Assembly: GCA_033439295.1 (NCBI GenBank)
Contig: JAVTLE010000015.1
Location: 1,488,001 to 1,552,000 of the forward strand
From: Deuterostichococcus epilithicus
Lineage: Eukaryota > Chlorophyta > Trebouxiophyceae > Prasiolales > Stichococcaceae
Reading direction: 5' to 3'
Length of the DNA: 64,000 nucleotides
Shown here: positions 1-12,350 of the stretch, piece after piece
Position numbering within the stretch: position 1 is the stretch's first letter
How the letters are laid out: each line of letters opens with the position of its first letter
Notes under the pieces: model-generated
Database searches by the model: none
What the model was told of the DNA's origin: nothing
The model's input: only the letters and a program-made list of their open reading frames with translations
Made by a program: the position numbers and the translations under genes

Positions 1-1357
1 GTGGCCGGTCGGGCACCACTGACAAGCACCATTCGTGCTTGGGGAAAACTGAGAACGTTGACTCGAGCAGGACCCGGCCGCACTGCCCCACAAGCACCCA
101 GCCCGCAGCTAGCTCGGACGCAGGCACCGGCTCTGCATCAGGGCTGCCGCGGCGTGCTGAACAGAGTCGTTAAATTGTTGATGGGACAGTCCCAAGGTAC
201 CAGCGGCCGCCGACCGAGCAGCCTCACCCGAAGCTAGTACAGATCCTGCCTTGTGAGCCAGGGGAACGACTAGATGCACAGCGCTGGAACGTGCGTGCCG
301 ATCACGGCAGCCGGGCAGTCCACGCAGCATCGTGCACGACTGCGCGATGCCGCGGCTCGCGTCTCCAGCGCTGCAGCGAGCCACCGTGTTTGCTAATTTG
401 ACACCGTCGGTCGGCCAGCCGGCCGATTACGACCGAGCAGCGAGAGACGGACCGTGAGGCGCATTGGGACGGCCGACGGGAAGCTCGTCTCTGCTGCCTG
501 TCAGGCGCCGGGCTCCTGGCTATTCCTGCTGTACGCCCTTGTTGTTCGTCGGACTCGCCCTGGCGCCGTCTATGGCGCGGCCTGAACCGGCGGCGACGCT
601 CCCTGCCCCGCTGCCCGATTGCCCCGCCTGCTGCAGATGATTCACCGATGCGGCACGTCCTACAGTGGTGAAACGCACCTCAGGGCTCAATCCTCAATGC
701 CTCACTTTCCGAGCTGAGCGTCCCGAATTTGTCGCACACACAGATTCCCGGCTGCAGGAAGGTTCTGAAGTTGTGAATTACTTCCCACAACCTTCAGAGC
801 TGCAGGGCGGGGCGGAACAACAACACCGCTATCAGTATGCTCTGCGGCAGATTAATCCTAGCTGGCGGTGAACGGCTGGCAGTATACCTGCTTCAAACTA
901 GTTCACATGGCCAATTCACGTCGGCTCATTTTGCTATACTGCCGCAAGAACCGTCAACTTGAAGCGTCAAGGCTTTGCAAATGCTGAGGCTTCCTTCTGC
1001 TGTTTTACTTGACCTGCCCGCTATGCGTGATGGCGACTTTATGCTGTTTGAGATCCATTGACAAAATTGTCATGAGGCTAATTGCTGTTCAGTCGACAGG
1101 CACTGCACCGTCACCGACTTGAGTCGAGCCCGCAGGACCGCCGTCGTCAGGTCAGCACTGCATCAGAGTCTGCTGGGCAGTATATGACCGCCGGTGTCAA
1201 GCATCAGGTATTTGCACCCGCAGGTTATGGCAGAGGTGCATGGCTGTGTCTGAGGCCAGAGCCTCTCCATGCCTTTGCAGTCCGCCCTCCGTCTGTGGTT
1301 CAGAGACAGGTGCTGGCTGTGGGTCACCACGGCTGCGCGCCGCACGGCGGCTGGGCG
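1..1357. other. No gene recognised; downstream flank of the SBP-box locus
   Basis: I see no convincing exon here on either strand. The short open frames have composition unlike the real exons nearby and match no family I know. The right part is probably the 3' untranslated region of the minus-strand gene that stops at 1358, but I could not find a clear TGTAA signal for it. Confidence 0.4.
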
Positions 1358-4300
1358 TCAAAGGGCGACGCCTGCGTCCGCCATCTTGGCCAGCACAGCG
1401 GCGGAGTCTGCTGCGCCCAGCAGCGGCGGCCGGAAGAAGGCATCGCCTGGCGGCGCCTTGGCCGACACACCAGGCGCGCCCATGTGTTGTGCCGCGGCAA
1501 AGTCGGCGCGGGTGCGCCACTCCGCAAGCCAGACCGCAGCGAGGGGCGCCGCCACCAGCGCGACCGCCCAGCGCGCCATCGCTGCGCGGGGGCTGATGCC
1601 GGCGGCGGCGGCGGCGGGCGAGGCAAGGAGGGACAGCAGCGCAGCAGGCGCCTCAGCCGCCAACGCCAGGATCACGTGCCGGCTGAAGCGCACCTGCAGA
1701 TGCCAGGGCGATGTGGGGAAGTCAACAGCAGCCTCACGCCCTCCTGCAATTGAACGTTCCGAATGGCGCTTCGCTGCTTTTCACACGAAGCAGACTCGTT
1801 TGTGTCGGCAGCGCGATGGCCCTGATGCTGTCTGCGACAGGCATTCTGTGCTGTGTGCGAAAATGGCTGACTCCAGCAGCCGGTACCAGCAGGCTTGCAC
1901 CTGGAATGACAGGGCGTGGTGGATGGCGAGCAGGCCCGAGAGCACGAAGTTGATGTCCGCATTCGGGCTGCGGCACGCTGGCATTGCGCCGGCGCTCCAG
2001 GCGGCTACCAGTGCCTGCGCTAGCAGGGCAATTGAGGAGTGTGACCGTTGCTGCTGTGAATGGAGCCAGGAAATGGTATCTCAAGCATGCAATCTGTGAA
2101 GCCCACTTGGCTGTCAACACATAGTGGCAGCAGAGGAACGAAACCGCACCGCGCTGGCCAGGCGCACAGCGATCAGCACCGCCTCCCGATGGCGCACGTA
2201 CCACAGGCTGCAGCAGGACAATGCGCAGATTCAGCCCACAGGGTGAGAGGTGCGCTTCAGGCATGAGAATTGTGACCTAGTGCAGCAAGCCCAGCCATCT
2301 GGCACAGAGGCTGCTCCCTTGTCGATGCGCTCAGCGGCGCAAAGCAATCGTCAGGCTTCTCAGGCGGGGCTGCCGGGAGGCACGAGGGCTAAGCGGCACC
2401 CATCCGCTCAGGTTACATTGCACATCACACATGCTCCGCCGCAGGCTACGTGTGCACTCTCCACTCGATAGTCAGAGCGCCGAGGAAGGGCCTTTCTGCC
2501 CGACTCCAGACCTGCGGAAGCAGATGAGCGCAAGCGGCACAGCCTGCAGCCCGAAGAAGGCGACCACCGGCAGCGAGCGCGCCGCGCTGTCGGAGCAGTC
2601 GCCCGCGAGCGCCCGGTACAGCTGCACGGTGCATGCCGCGCACGCCACCATGCTTGCCATGACGTCTGACAGCAGGCGACTCCCTGCGTAGTGCAGTCAG
2701 ACGGACTGTCGCACAAACCTCATGCGCAGCACATGAACTCGTGCCCACTGTGCGACGCATGACCTGCAGTCGTGCACGACTCGGCTTTGCACGAAGTCAA
2801 TGGCCCCGCTGGTGGTCGCCATTTGCTACGAGTACAGCCAGAGCGCCTGATACGAGTACAGCCAGAGCGCCTGATATGAGCACAAGTCAGCAACCACGCG
2901 GGGTGGTGCACGGCAGAAACCGTGCAAAGTGCGCACTGCTGTCGTAGAAGAGGAAAGTAGCCTCCCAGTCCGCCGCGTCGAACGCGAGGCTCAGCTGCGA
3001 GGCGGGAGCTTGCGCCGCAGGCCTGACCGCCAGCGACAGCCCAAGGCCTCCCAGCATCGCCGCCAGCACCACCTGGAGGCACGGCCCGCAGGGTAGTCGG
3101 ATGGCATCAAGTTGCTGCGTCACTCGACAAGGATTGCATGCCGAAATGACTGGGCAGTTCCTGTTGCAGTCCCCAGAGCTACATCATGGCGTTTGGCACC
3201 AGCCCCGCAACCGCTGTTCAAAAGAAACGGCGTATTCCCAGGTAGACAACACATAGATATGGAGTCGAGCAGACGTTGCGGACCTCGGCACCGCGCCGCT
3301 CCGGTGGTGGTGCAAAATCAACGAGGAACAGCGCCGCCAGCGCCAGCGCAGCCAGGCCCCACGCCAGCACGAGCACGGCGCCGCCGTCGCCCCGCCAGCC
3401 AATAGGCCGCGCCGGAGGCTCCTCACCAGCCGTCGCCGCCGCTGCCGCTGTCATGGCGCTGTCAGTGTCTCGGCCCCGGCCGCCAGGGCCCTCGCAACCG
3501 TCCGGTGGGCTGCCGGGACCGCCGTCTGCGCCGTACACGGCGCTGGCGTCGGCTGCGACATCGCCAGCAACAGCGCCGCGGCGCGCAGCGGTGCTGCCGG
3601 CGAGCGGAGCTGCGCTGTCAGCGTCCTGGTGCAGCTCCGCAGAGGCGGCTGCCAGGCCCTGTTCCCGCAATGACGGCGTGCCCGGCATCGCCGGGTCCGA
3701 CGGCCGCCGCGTGGTGCCCGGCTGCTGCTCCAATACCAGCGCTGCGGGCACGCTCTGCAGGGCCTCGGGTGCGCAGGCTGTCAGCTGGGACCCGACAGCC
3801 GAGGATGCCTTCTCCGGCGGCGCGTCTGGCGGCACGGACTGCGCCCTGCCTGCCGCCTCCCAGATGCCCTGTGTGCAGGCGGCAGCGACAAGCTATAAGG
3901 ATGCTGGATGCCGTTGTCTGTTTTGCAAAGCGCCAAAACTTCGGAACTGCAATCAACAGCCAGGACCATTTGCTGCTGCTAGGCGCCACGCCAGCTACCG
4001 CGCAACCGCACACTCAGTCACCCAATCAGCATTTTACGCAGAGCTGCGTCAGGCAGCGGCGGCACCTGCTTGATGCGATCAGGCAACCGCCAGTATTGCT
4101 GCGGCGTCCGGCCGCCGTCTGCGGTGGCGTCGTGCCAGACGGCGGCCGCCGCAGGGCGCGCACTGACCAGGGCGTTGACTGCGCCAGCCGCGTGCGGGCT
4201 GCACGTCGCCAGGTGCAGCAGCGTCAGTCCCTGTGCCCCGTTCCGGGCGAGGTCCCAGGTGACCCTGCGCGCACGATTGGGTGCGGCAGCTTTTCGAAAG

Positions 4301-5248
4301 CAGCCGTGTCTTAGACGGTTCGACATTGACCCAGTGTCGCCAGATCCACTCTGGAATTTTTGTGCGCCCGTCGCAAACAGCTGCAGCATCTGCAGGCTGG
4401 CTACCGTGATGTGCATGCGCGAGCTCACCCGAGCGTGCGATCCAGGTCCAGGAGCAGCTCAAGCAGCGGGATGCTGTTGGACAGCAGCGCCGCCGACAGC
4501 AGTGACTCCATGACTGCTTGGCCGCCCGCCGCAGCGCGCAGGACCGTTGGCAGGTCCAGACCGGCGGACATCGACGCATTGACCGCCTGGACCACAGTCA
4601 TTTTTTTATACCGTTGCAGCAGCTTGCATTCGTCTTGGATTTGCCGTCGTGAGCTCACACAATACTGACACGTGGTGCGCTTTTGTATCGGTGCCCTTCT
4701 GTATCGTCGGGGCAGTGATGCGCAGCACTGCCCGCTGTGCCAATTGCGGAGAAGCAAGCACACACCAACTGGGCGAGGGCAGGTGAAACGCTGGCGCAGG
4801 CGGCCGACAGCAGGCTGGCGGAGTTTTGGAGTGGCGATTCGCTCCTCGTGAGAGCGGCCTGCGCTGCCGGGCGCACAGCGGCTGCAGCACAGCTGCCCAG
4901 TTCGCCGCACAGCCGGTCTTGCTCGCTCGTGCTGTCTGTGCCTGCTCCGCCGGGCGCAGGCGGCAGACCTTGCCCTACTGAGCGGCTATCGCCGAACATC
5001 TTCTCCCGGCGCGCTGCACGAGCCGGCGCGCCATCCGCATGTCCAAGTAATGACATTGTAAGATAATCCTCCATCAGCATCGCGACCTCTGATCCGCCGA
5101 CTCCGCGGTGCATACACAAGGAGGCGGGAGAAGTCTCTGCAGCTTGGACGCGTGCGTTGTCTGCCTCAAGCCGTCTCAGTATTGCTTCATCACATCTGAA
5201 TTTTTGAGGAATTCCGATGACTCTAATACCTAGGACTTTTCTGCGCAA
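1358..5248 (-). other. Ankyrin-like plus polytopic membrane segment (C-terminal half of the SBP locus, or a separate gene)
   Basis: Exon pieces read on the minus strand are: about 5240-4860 (acidic and Ser-rich, opening KVLGIRVIGIPQKF after a good acceptor), 4600-4435 (helical pairs ending LLELLLDLDRTLG), 4265-4030 (ankyrin-like GLTLLHLATCSPHAAGAV), 3870-3290 (linker then a helix around VLVLAWGLAALALAALFLVD), 3090-2930 (a second helix), 2690-2500 (helices including VVAFFGLQAVPLALIC), 2240-2140, 2030-1900 (helix ALLAQALVAAW) and 1693-1358 (two helices, stop). About six membrane segments are suggested. Because the first piece opens at a splice acceptor rather than a start codon, coding exons must lie upstream. 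This supports a join to the SBP exons. A membrane-tethered transcription factor released by proteolysis is an inference. Confidence 0.5.
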
Positions 5249-6598
5249 CAGAAAGCTGCAGAGCCTGTTGAACTCGTGTCTGATCAGGGAGAGGGGAATA
5301 ACGAAAGGGGAACGTCAATCTGTAGAATCTGCAATTCGCCGAGGCAGTGCGCTCCTTTTTGAAAGTGTAATTGCAAGGCGTCTTGGCGTGCGTCCCCTTC
5401 GAGAGCGTGCACCTAACAACTCGTTTGCCAGCCCATCCGCGCATGACGACGTCACTTACGAATTCCTTGCGGCTTTCTGCTCGGCTCGTTGCTGACGACC
5501 ACCCAAGGACTGTATCCGCACACAGAGAAGGACTTAACACCTATGCTGGCAGATCACAAAGTCACAGCCGCCACGACGCGACTACACGAGTTGGCGCGTG
5601 GCGCAGTACAGATAGAGGCCAAGGGCAGAGACAACTTCACGTGTACGAACGTGGGTATGGGGTATGCGAACAGAAGTACGGCGACGCTGGGCACACTGGC
5701 TGCCTGGGTGTTCGATAACAGGCGCTGATATGCATCCCATGCAGGGTTTGCACACGCATCAGCTATGCGGCTCTGTGCACTGATTCTGACGGATACGACC
5801 TGTTCCATGCCTGGCGTTGACCAGCGACGACGACAGGCGGATGCGCTGACAAATCTGCTTTGACGCCTGCTATAAGTATGCGAAGCTGGATGCGTGTGCA
5901 TTGTGCCAGGTTTGACTTCTCACGACTTTCCGCTGAATTGACTCATGTGGAGCGGCCAAAGCAAATGTGCAGGCCATGCAGACTCAAGCGGACCTGCAAC
6001 TACCGGAATGAAATTTGACGACTTCTCGTCTTCTCTCTGCTCCCCGAGGGGCACCAAAGAAAGAATGCGCAAATGCCTGCCTAGGCTGGCAGCTAGGTGC
6101 CTGTGCTGCGGTGAATCAATTTGAAGTCCTGTCTGCATTCGTTCGCTCGTCCACACGTGAAGCCCTGCAGAATGTGTCGCCGCCCCCAAAAGGCCGGTGG
6201 TCGCCGAAATGAACAAATGATTAGCAGCTCGCCACCCCGAGTCAAGGTGCCAGCGGGAGACAGTCAGAGCAAATTCCAGGTCGTCCCACCAGCACGGTGG
6301 GCCCTGCAAGAGGGTAGGAGGTCCTACAAACGGGGGCCGTACACGCCGCGCTGCGCACTGAGCAGAGGGCCCACCCAGCAGCGCCTGGAGACTGCCGGCC
6401 CAGTGCCAGCGCCTGAGCGTACGGCACACCGCGCGCACGCCAAGATGCGCGCGGCAGATCGCGGCAGCGTGTGACGAGGACATCGAGCGCTGCCTCACAT
6501 GTCGTCCCACTGATGAAACGAGGCGCCGCCGCCGCTCATGTGCTGCGCGCCTTCGCTGTCACTGTGCGGCGACGCGGCAGGGGATACCATGGCGATCC

Positions 6599-6646
<48 letters not shown>

Positions 6647-9600
6647 GCGAGTGCATGGAGGCGGACGCCGCCAGTGCCTGCAGCCGCGAGTGCAGCGGGT
6701 CGGGGGAGTGCATGAGCGGGTCGCCGCCGGTGGTCACGGTGAAGCCGCCACCCGGCGGCACCGCCGGCCCCGCGGGCCCCGCCTGCTGTGGCTGTGCGCG
6801 CGGCGTCCTGGGGCTCGCCTCCCGCGCCTGCTGCTGCGGCACCTGCTGCTGCCCCGGCTGGAAGGGCTGCGAGGGCAGCGGCTGGAAGCCGCTGCCGCCG
6901 CCGCCGCCGCGCACCGGCGGCAGGCGCGGCATGACATCGAACGCTGGCGGCGGCTCCACCGGCGGCGCGCCGGATGCGGCGGTGACGGCGCCCGCCACCT
7001 CTCGTGCCATCTGGGCGTACGCGATGCGGCTGCGCTGCACGAGCAGCGGGTCCGAGCGCGTGCTGAAGGGGTTGCCGCCGGGCAGGGCGCCCGCGGGGAG
7101 CGGCCCACCGCTGCCAAATGCGAACCCGCCGCCGGGGATGCCCGGGACGCCAGAGGTGACGGAGGGTCCTCGGAAGGGGACCGCCGCTGGCGGCGACGCC
7201 ATGCCGCGCTGCTCCGTGAGGCGCGCCGCGTCGGCGTCGGTAAGGTGGTAAGGCTCCCCCGGCATCGTCGTCCCGCCTGGGCCTGGGCACAAACCCACGT
7301 TCACCAGCATGTTCAGGGGCAGGGCGTAGAGGCAGTGTTCCGGAGGACCAGCGACAGACCATCCTGCCAGTTGACTGCACTCCGCGCAGCAGTGACCTCA
7401 CCCGCCGCGGCATGCAGCTGCTGCAGACACACGCAGAGCTGCAGAGCAAGCCCCGGCCAGGCAGCGCCGCCACATCTGCGCACAGGTCAGCAATCCTCAG
7501 AAGGACAGGCAGAATCACCAAGGTAGCAAGGAACACACCCAGGAGGTGCTCGGAGGAGGCGGCCATGCGGGCGGCCATCTCGGTGGGCGAGGAGTGCCGA
7601 TGCATGCCTGCACGCTGCGCCATCGGCGGCCGCGGCGCACGTCCTGGATCCCCCGACGAATGCCGCCCGATGGAGCGGTCCAGAGACATGCCGCCCGAGT
7701 AGGCACGCACGAAGGGCTCGCTGGAGAGGCTGCAGAATGCAGCACAAGACCACTTCAGCGACCAGAACAGCATCCAGAGAGCAGAGCAGCAGGGTTTCCC
7801 AGAGCTGGCGGCCTGGGCCTCATGACCGGCCTGCAGCGGGGGCAGCCGGGCCTGGGTGAGCGTCCAGTCTGGCACCACCCGAACTGCCAGGATGCAGGCA
7901 GCGTCACGCCTGGCTTCTGAACAGAGGAAGGCAACCCTTCCGTCTGTCAACTTCAGCACAGCTGCACAGCCGTAGCGTATGGAGGGCAGGGTGCAGGAAT
8001 ACACACACACCTGGGCGGCCGGCTGCCAAAGCCCTCGTGGCTGGAGTGCCGCGCGCCCAGCTGGCCATCGCCGCTGGGGAGCCGGCCCCCAAGGCCGCCC
8101 TCGAGGCCGGCGGGCAGGCGCCCCCCCGGCCCAGCCGCCTCGTGGCTGGACAGTCGGCTGCCAAGGTTGCCCAGGTTGGCCGCCTCAATGCTGGACATGT
8201 GGCTGGACAGCCGGCTGCCCAGGTTGCCGGCTTCGTGGCTGGACAGCCGGCTGCCGAGGCCCGACGCCTCACGGCTCGACAGCCGGCCGCCGAGGGGCGC
8301 TGACGTCTCGTGGCTCGACAGGCGGCTACCTAGGCCCTGCGGTGCGAATGGGCGGGCTTCAGCGCAACAGTATGCAGGCACAGGCACAGACGAGGTGTGA
8401 CGAGGCTGGTGGCTTTCAAGTGGGGAGACTAGTTTGTGAATAAGCCCATCAGGCAGTGCTGCTTGCACATATGGTGCAGATGCAACGGCCGTTGTTACCT
8501 GTGCCGGACTCTTGCTGAGCGTTATTTTCACCTCGTGAGAGGCGTGGCTGGTGAGGCGGGCACCCAAACCCTCGACTGAGGACCAGCGCTGCAGGGTGTC
8601 CACGCTGGTCTGCTGCGTTGACTCGCCTGCAGAGCCACTCTTCATCATTCCATCATGTTGCATCAGCAATCTGCTGCGGCTTCCATATGCCGCCTTCGTG
8701 TCACTGCTTTGCCTCGAAACTGGAGTACGTAATAGCAACGGCAGCCCCGTCGGATGGCCTCCTCACTCTCTGCTGGCGTCCAGAGACGGTGCAAAGACAG
8801 ATGCAGCAAGATGCAGGTATTGACAGGAAGAAGAGGCGTAAGGGAGGCGCACTGGAGTTGAAGCGCAGTGGCAGTTGCGGGTCTGACACCCGCTGCAGGG
8901 TGGAGTGCTTGGCCTGCGCACCATGCGAACCTTGTTCAGATATCAATCAGGCAGGTGGTTACGCAGGTGGTCATCACACCAGGAATCCTACGCTTTGAAG
9001 GACAGCCACTGCGAGAATGCCCGTATATGCATGCGTCGTGATGTCGCAGATACAGGAGCAACCGTTGGGAATTGACTTTAATAACAGCTGAAACTGATGC
9101 AGGCGGAGGGAGCATCGGAACCGAATCTGCAGCTGCAGGAGGTCGCACAGGCCGCAAAGGGCTTACACCACCAGAGAATGCCAAGGAAAACTGCATTCAG
9201 GCAGAGTAGAGGGGAAAGGGACCTGCGGCTGCTGCATCAGGAAATCCCGCAGCCCGCCGAGGGTGCTGCTGCCGCCGCCGTAGCCGCCACCAGCGCTGGG
9301 AGAGAAGGGGTTGTACAGGCCGCCGCCGTCGTGCGCCGGCGGCGGGATGCGCACGCTGGGCATTGGGCTCTGCCGCTGCATGCTGGCATACTGTTGCAGC
9401 ATCTGTGGCTCCAGCCGGAAGCCGCTGCAGTCGTTCGACAATGCCAGGGAGTCAGCCAGGAACAGTGAGCAGCATGGGAGCGATTGGTGCATGGGTCGCA
9501 GGACAAGCATACCAGCACAAAACAAAGCACAGATGTGGGTCTGCATCGACATTGACGCACAGCATGCGAAGGTGCTGGTCAATGGTGCTGCAGCTTCATG

Positions 9601-12350
9601 CACGATCAAGGCTTGGCAGATGAGAGCAATGAATTGGATGCGCTGTGATCATGCGGAGCGGGGGAGCAGCAGGCACCTCTCGATCGCAGCGCGCATCGCC
9701 GGCGGCGCTCCCGCCACCCCGAGCGCTGCCAGGTCGTTCTGAAGGGCAACGGGTTCTCCAGGTCAGAGTGCGCGGCCGATAGCACAGCGAGTCGGCCACA
9801 GCACTCGCTTCAATGGCACATCGACGGGCTGCCGCTAGCTCGACATCCTACGAAGCGCACCAACAGAAGCCTACAGCCGGCTTGCGGCTGCGGGACCGGC
9901 AGGGAAGCAGGTCAGCACAGGGAGAGACATGGCGGGTCGCACCCAGGTGAGGCTGCCCATGCTCTGCATGATATGGGAGGGGTCGGAGGCGCTCTTGAAC
10001 AGCTCCTCGTGCCCGCCGCCCCGCGCCGCGCCCGCCCTGCCCACCCCGCCCGGCCCGCCAAACGCCATCACCGGGTCCTCCGTCAGGCTCCGGTGCCGCA
10101 TCATCCGCGACACTGCGCTGGGCACGGTTCCGAGTCGGCACAGGCAGTGGCTGCAGCAGGCTGCGCAGCTGCGGGGTGCTCGGCCGGGCTTCAGTGCATC
10201 CCTGGCTGTCTGCATGAAACTGCACCGTGGAAGGTTGTCCTCCAGCGGAACCGCCCTCCGGGGTCTGTCAGCTGGGGAGCACATGCAACCAATTGTTGCG
10301 AAGCAAGATACACCAGGTATCAGGTACCCGAGGGCGAACAACGCCCGTGTGAAGAACACAGACAAAAGGTGTTCCAGGAGGGGGTGCGGGGCACCGCAGG
10401 CTGCAGCCGCGCAGGCAGGGCAGGGTCCATTCGAGCGTTGGTATCCATGCATTAGCGCAGGCAGCCGGTGCGTGCCTGCTTCTGGAGACAGATCTATGAG
10501 ATCGCCCGAGCCGGCTGGCGACAGATCGAAAAGATCGTCCCTAGAGCCGGCCGGGGCAAGCCCCAATTTCGCGGCGACCCTGTCCAGGCGGCCGGAACCG
10601 GGTGTGGCGCTGCGGCGCCCCTCAAAGGCCTCGGCGTCGCAGTCTGACAGGCCGGCAATCATGCCGGCCTCCTGCAGCGTGGCCGCCGCCTCCTGCAACA
10701 GCCTGTCGTCGCTCCCTGTGGACGAATCCAGACCCGGGTCGTTTGAACCGCTGGTCTCGAATGCCTCGTCACCGCAGGGCGCCTCGCCTGGGGCGGAAGG
10801 GTCCGGGGGCGGGTACGGCATGTCCCCACTCAAAAGCTCCATTGCATTGATCAGCTCCAGCGGCGCCTGGAATCCCGCCGCCTCCGACATGCTCAGCGCC
10901 CGCTGCATCGCCTGCTCCGGCCCAAACCCCAGCCGTAGGCTGCCGCCATGACTGCTGCCTGCGCGTCGACGTCACGGCAGCGCGTCAACAGGGTCTAGCG
11001 ACAAGTCTGGAGATGTCTGGGTCTTTAAGAATGTCCCTTCAACGCGCTACAGGGGCATTCACAGCCATCTGGTGTATTGACTGCCATGGACAAGCTGTTG
11101 ATTTCCGGCGGGTGGAGTGGAGAGACAGCGCACCTGCTGAGCCGACTGTGTCGTCCTCGCCGTGAGGAGACTGCTGGCTGAGTGGTATGAGCCGCGGCAC
11201 ACTGCTGAGCTGCGCCTGCTCCTCTGGCCGCAGCGCCTGCACAAGCAGGGGCGGCAGTGGTTAGGTGGGCATGACAGGGGTGGGCATGACACCCGAACGA
11301 CCTTGACGATTGACATGGCGCATAGCAACGATATTCCAGGGGTCTGCCACGACTGGGTAAGCTCACGTCTCGACGGCCAGCGCCGCCATGCTACTAGGCA
11401 GCTGCAACAGGGCCTGTGCACTGTGCAGCGCAACACACTCTCAGGATGGCCTGGAAGACTTCTCACCCGGCGCTCCTCAGGGACGGTGATGGGTCTTCGC
11501 TGCCGCATGCGCTGCCGCCGGCCCCTGCCGGCACCGGCCTCCCCTGCAGCTGCTGTGCCACGCTTGCGGCGCCGGTTGTTGTGCAGGCTCAGCCGCGCCC
11601 GGCAGCTCCTGCGCAGGTTGAGGATTCGGTTCAATTTCGCTCGCTTGCGACTTGTCTGCAATGCGATCAGGTGCGCCAGAGCCAGGACGGCCCAGAGAAG
11701 AACAGCAGTACGACCGACTCCATTGAGAGCACGCAGCAACGCACCGCTTGTCGTCGTCAAACTCGGCAAGCCCGTGGAAGCGGCCGCACTGCTGGCAAAA
11801 GCGCTGCGGGACGCCGTCCTTCAGCAGCGAACTCAGCTTCAAATGCTCCTCGCAGATGCGATAGCGCTGGTAGTACTCCTTCTCGGTGCGGATGTTTTTG
11901 TTGCAGCCCTCTACCTGCGAGCCCAGTAATTTGCATCCCTCAGCCTGACGCGCAAGCTCCCCAATGCTGCCAGCGGACGGCGAGTGCTCTTTGAAAGTGC
12001 TCTTTGGCAGGACTGGACACATACAATTAATGCGATGCACGGTCACCCACGCCTGCGCCCTGCATGCCCACTGCCGCGCAGTCGCGGCGTTACAGACAAT
12101 GACACCATTCCTGGGCATTGCCTGCCAACGCCAGCTGCACCAGCTTGCAGCATCTCCGCACCTGGCAGAACATGGGCTCGACGGGCGGGAGACCAGCCTC
12201 CGCAAGTCGGTGCAACGGTGCTGACACCGAGCGAAAGCTGCGCTGCGCCTGCAGGTGGGCTGCAGATGCGCCACCGCTGGCACGGCGAGCTGAATGCGGC
12301 GGGCTATCAGGCGACCACTCCGGGTCGTCCTGGCCGCTGGGCCAGTCCAT
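1358..12350 (-). CDS. SBP-box transcription factor with ankyrin-like and multi-pass membrane C-terminus
   Basis: A plant-specific SQUAMOSA promoter-binding protein family member, which binds GTAC-core DNA through two zinc sites. Exon 1 (12350-12162) ends PMFCQ, exon 2 is 11914-11745, and exon 3 starts at 11608. Joined in phase they give an intact SBP domain: CQVEGC, ICEEH, RFCQQCGRFH, KRSCRARL and a basic RRRKR tail, with all zinc ligands present. Further exons near 11236-11125, 10955-10460, 10150-9920, 9740-9677, 9460-9220, 8720-8545, 8345-8018, 7720-7560 and 7310-6495 are low complexity and include a polyQ run. A frame ending QWDDM stops at 6495, but that stop overlaps a strong GTGAGG donor. 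Downstream exons (about 5240-1358) encode ankyrin-like repeats and several hydrophobic helices. Large plant SPL proteins and Chlamydomonas CRR1 also join an SBP domain to ankyrin repeats, so one gene is favoured, though two genes are possible. The SBP domain is certain; the full extent is not. Confidence 0.65.
2827..2874. repeat. Perfect 24-bp tandem duplication
   Basis: The 24-base unit that begins TACGAGTACAGCC occurs twice head to tail, followed by a short imperfect third start. It lies in what appears to be an intron of the minus-strand membrane segment. Confidence 0.85.
5249..6494. other. Unresolved stretch between the two halves of the SBP locus
   Basis: If the locus is one gene, this holds introns and one or more short exons. 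If it is two, it is the 3' end of the first and the promoter of the second. A minus-strand segment near 6300-6230 (GPPCWWDDLEFALTV) resembles the QWDD end of the preceding exon and might be the next exon. A 92-codon plus-strand frame (5217-5495) also exists, without family match. Neither is secure. Confidence 0.3.
6600..6644 (-). repeat. CTG/CAG tract encoding polyglutamine
   Basis: About 15 uninterrupted CTG triplets on the plus strand encode polyQ in the minus-strand SBP-locus exon, just before GIAMVSPAASPHS. The exon around it is rich in Pro, Gly and Gln, as in activation or scaffold linkers. Confidence 0.9.
8018..8345 (-). repeat. Degenerate SRLSSHE peptide repeats in the SBP-locus exon
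   Basis: The minus-strand exon encodes about eight copies of an ~11-residue unit around LGSRLSSHEA, with variants GGRLSSRE, GSRLSSHM, GGRLPSGD and GARHSSHE. Another copy, GARLTSHASHE, sits at the end of the preceding exon near 8545-8575. The DNA shows the same periodicity, rich in GGCTGGACAGCCGGCTG-like units. Repeated Ser and His in a regular frame suggest an expanding low-complexity array rather than a folded domain. Confidence 0.8.
11555..12170 (-). other. SBP DNA-binding domain (three exons)
   Basis: The domain is split by two introns: donor CAG|gtgcgg at 12162/12161 to acceptor at 11915/11914, and AAGCG|gtgcgt at 11745/11744 to acceptor at 11609/11608. Reading phase is kept through both joins. 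Site 1 uses the Cys pair in CQVEGC plus Cys and His of ICEEH. Site 2 uses CQQC, the His of GRFH and the Cys of RSCRA. Residues YYQRYRIC replace the land-plant YHRRHRVC. The basic end LHNNRRRKRG is the expected overlapping nuclear localisation signal. Confidence 0.93.

Noticed and set aside
6559-8010. A 483-codon minus-strand open frame
   Set aside because: It passes through several exons in the wrong frame and through introns. The real exon frame (7310-6495) is the neighbouring one with polyQ and family-like composition.
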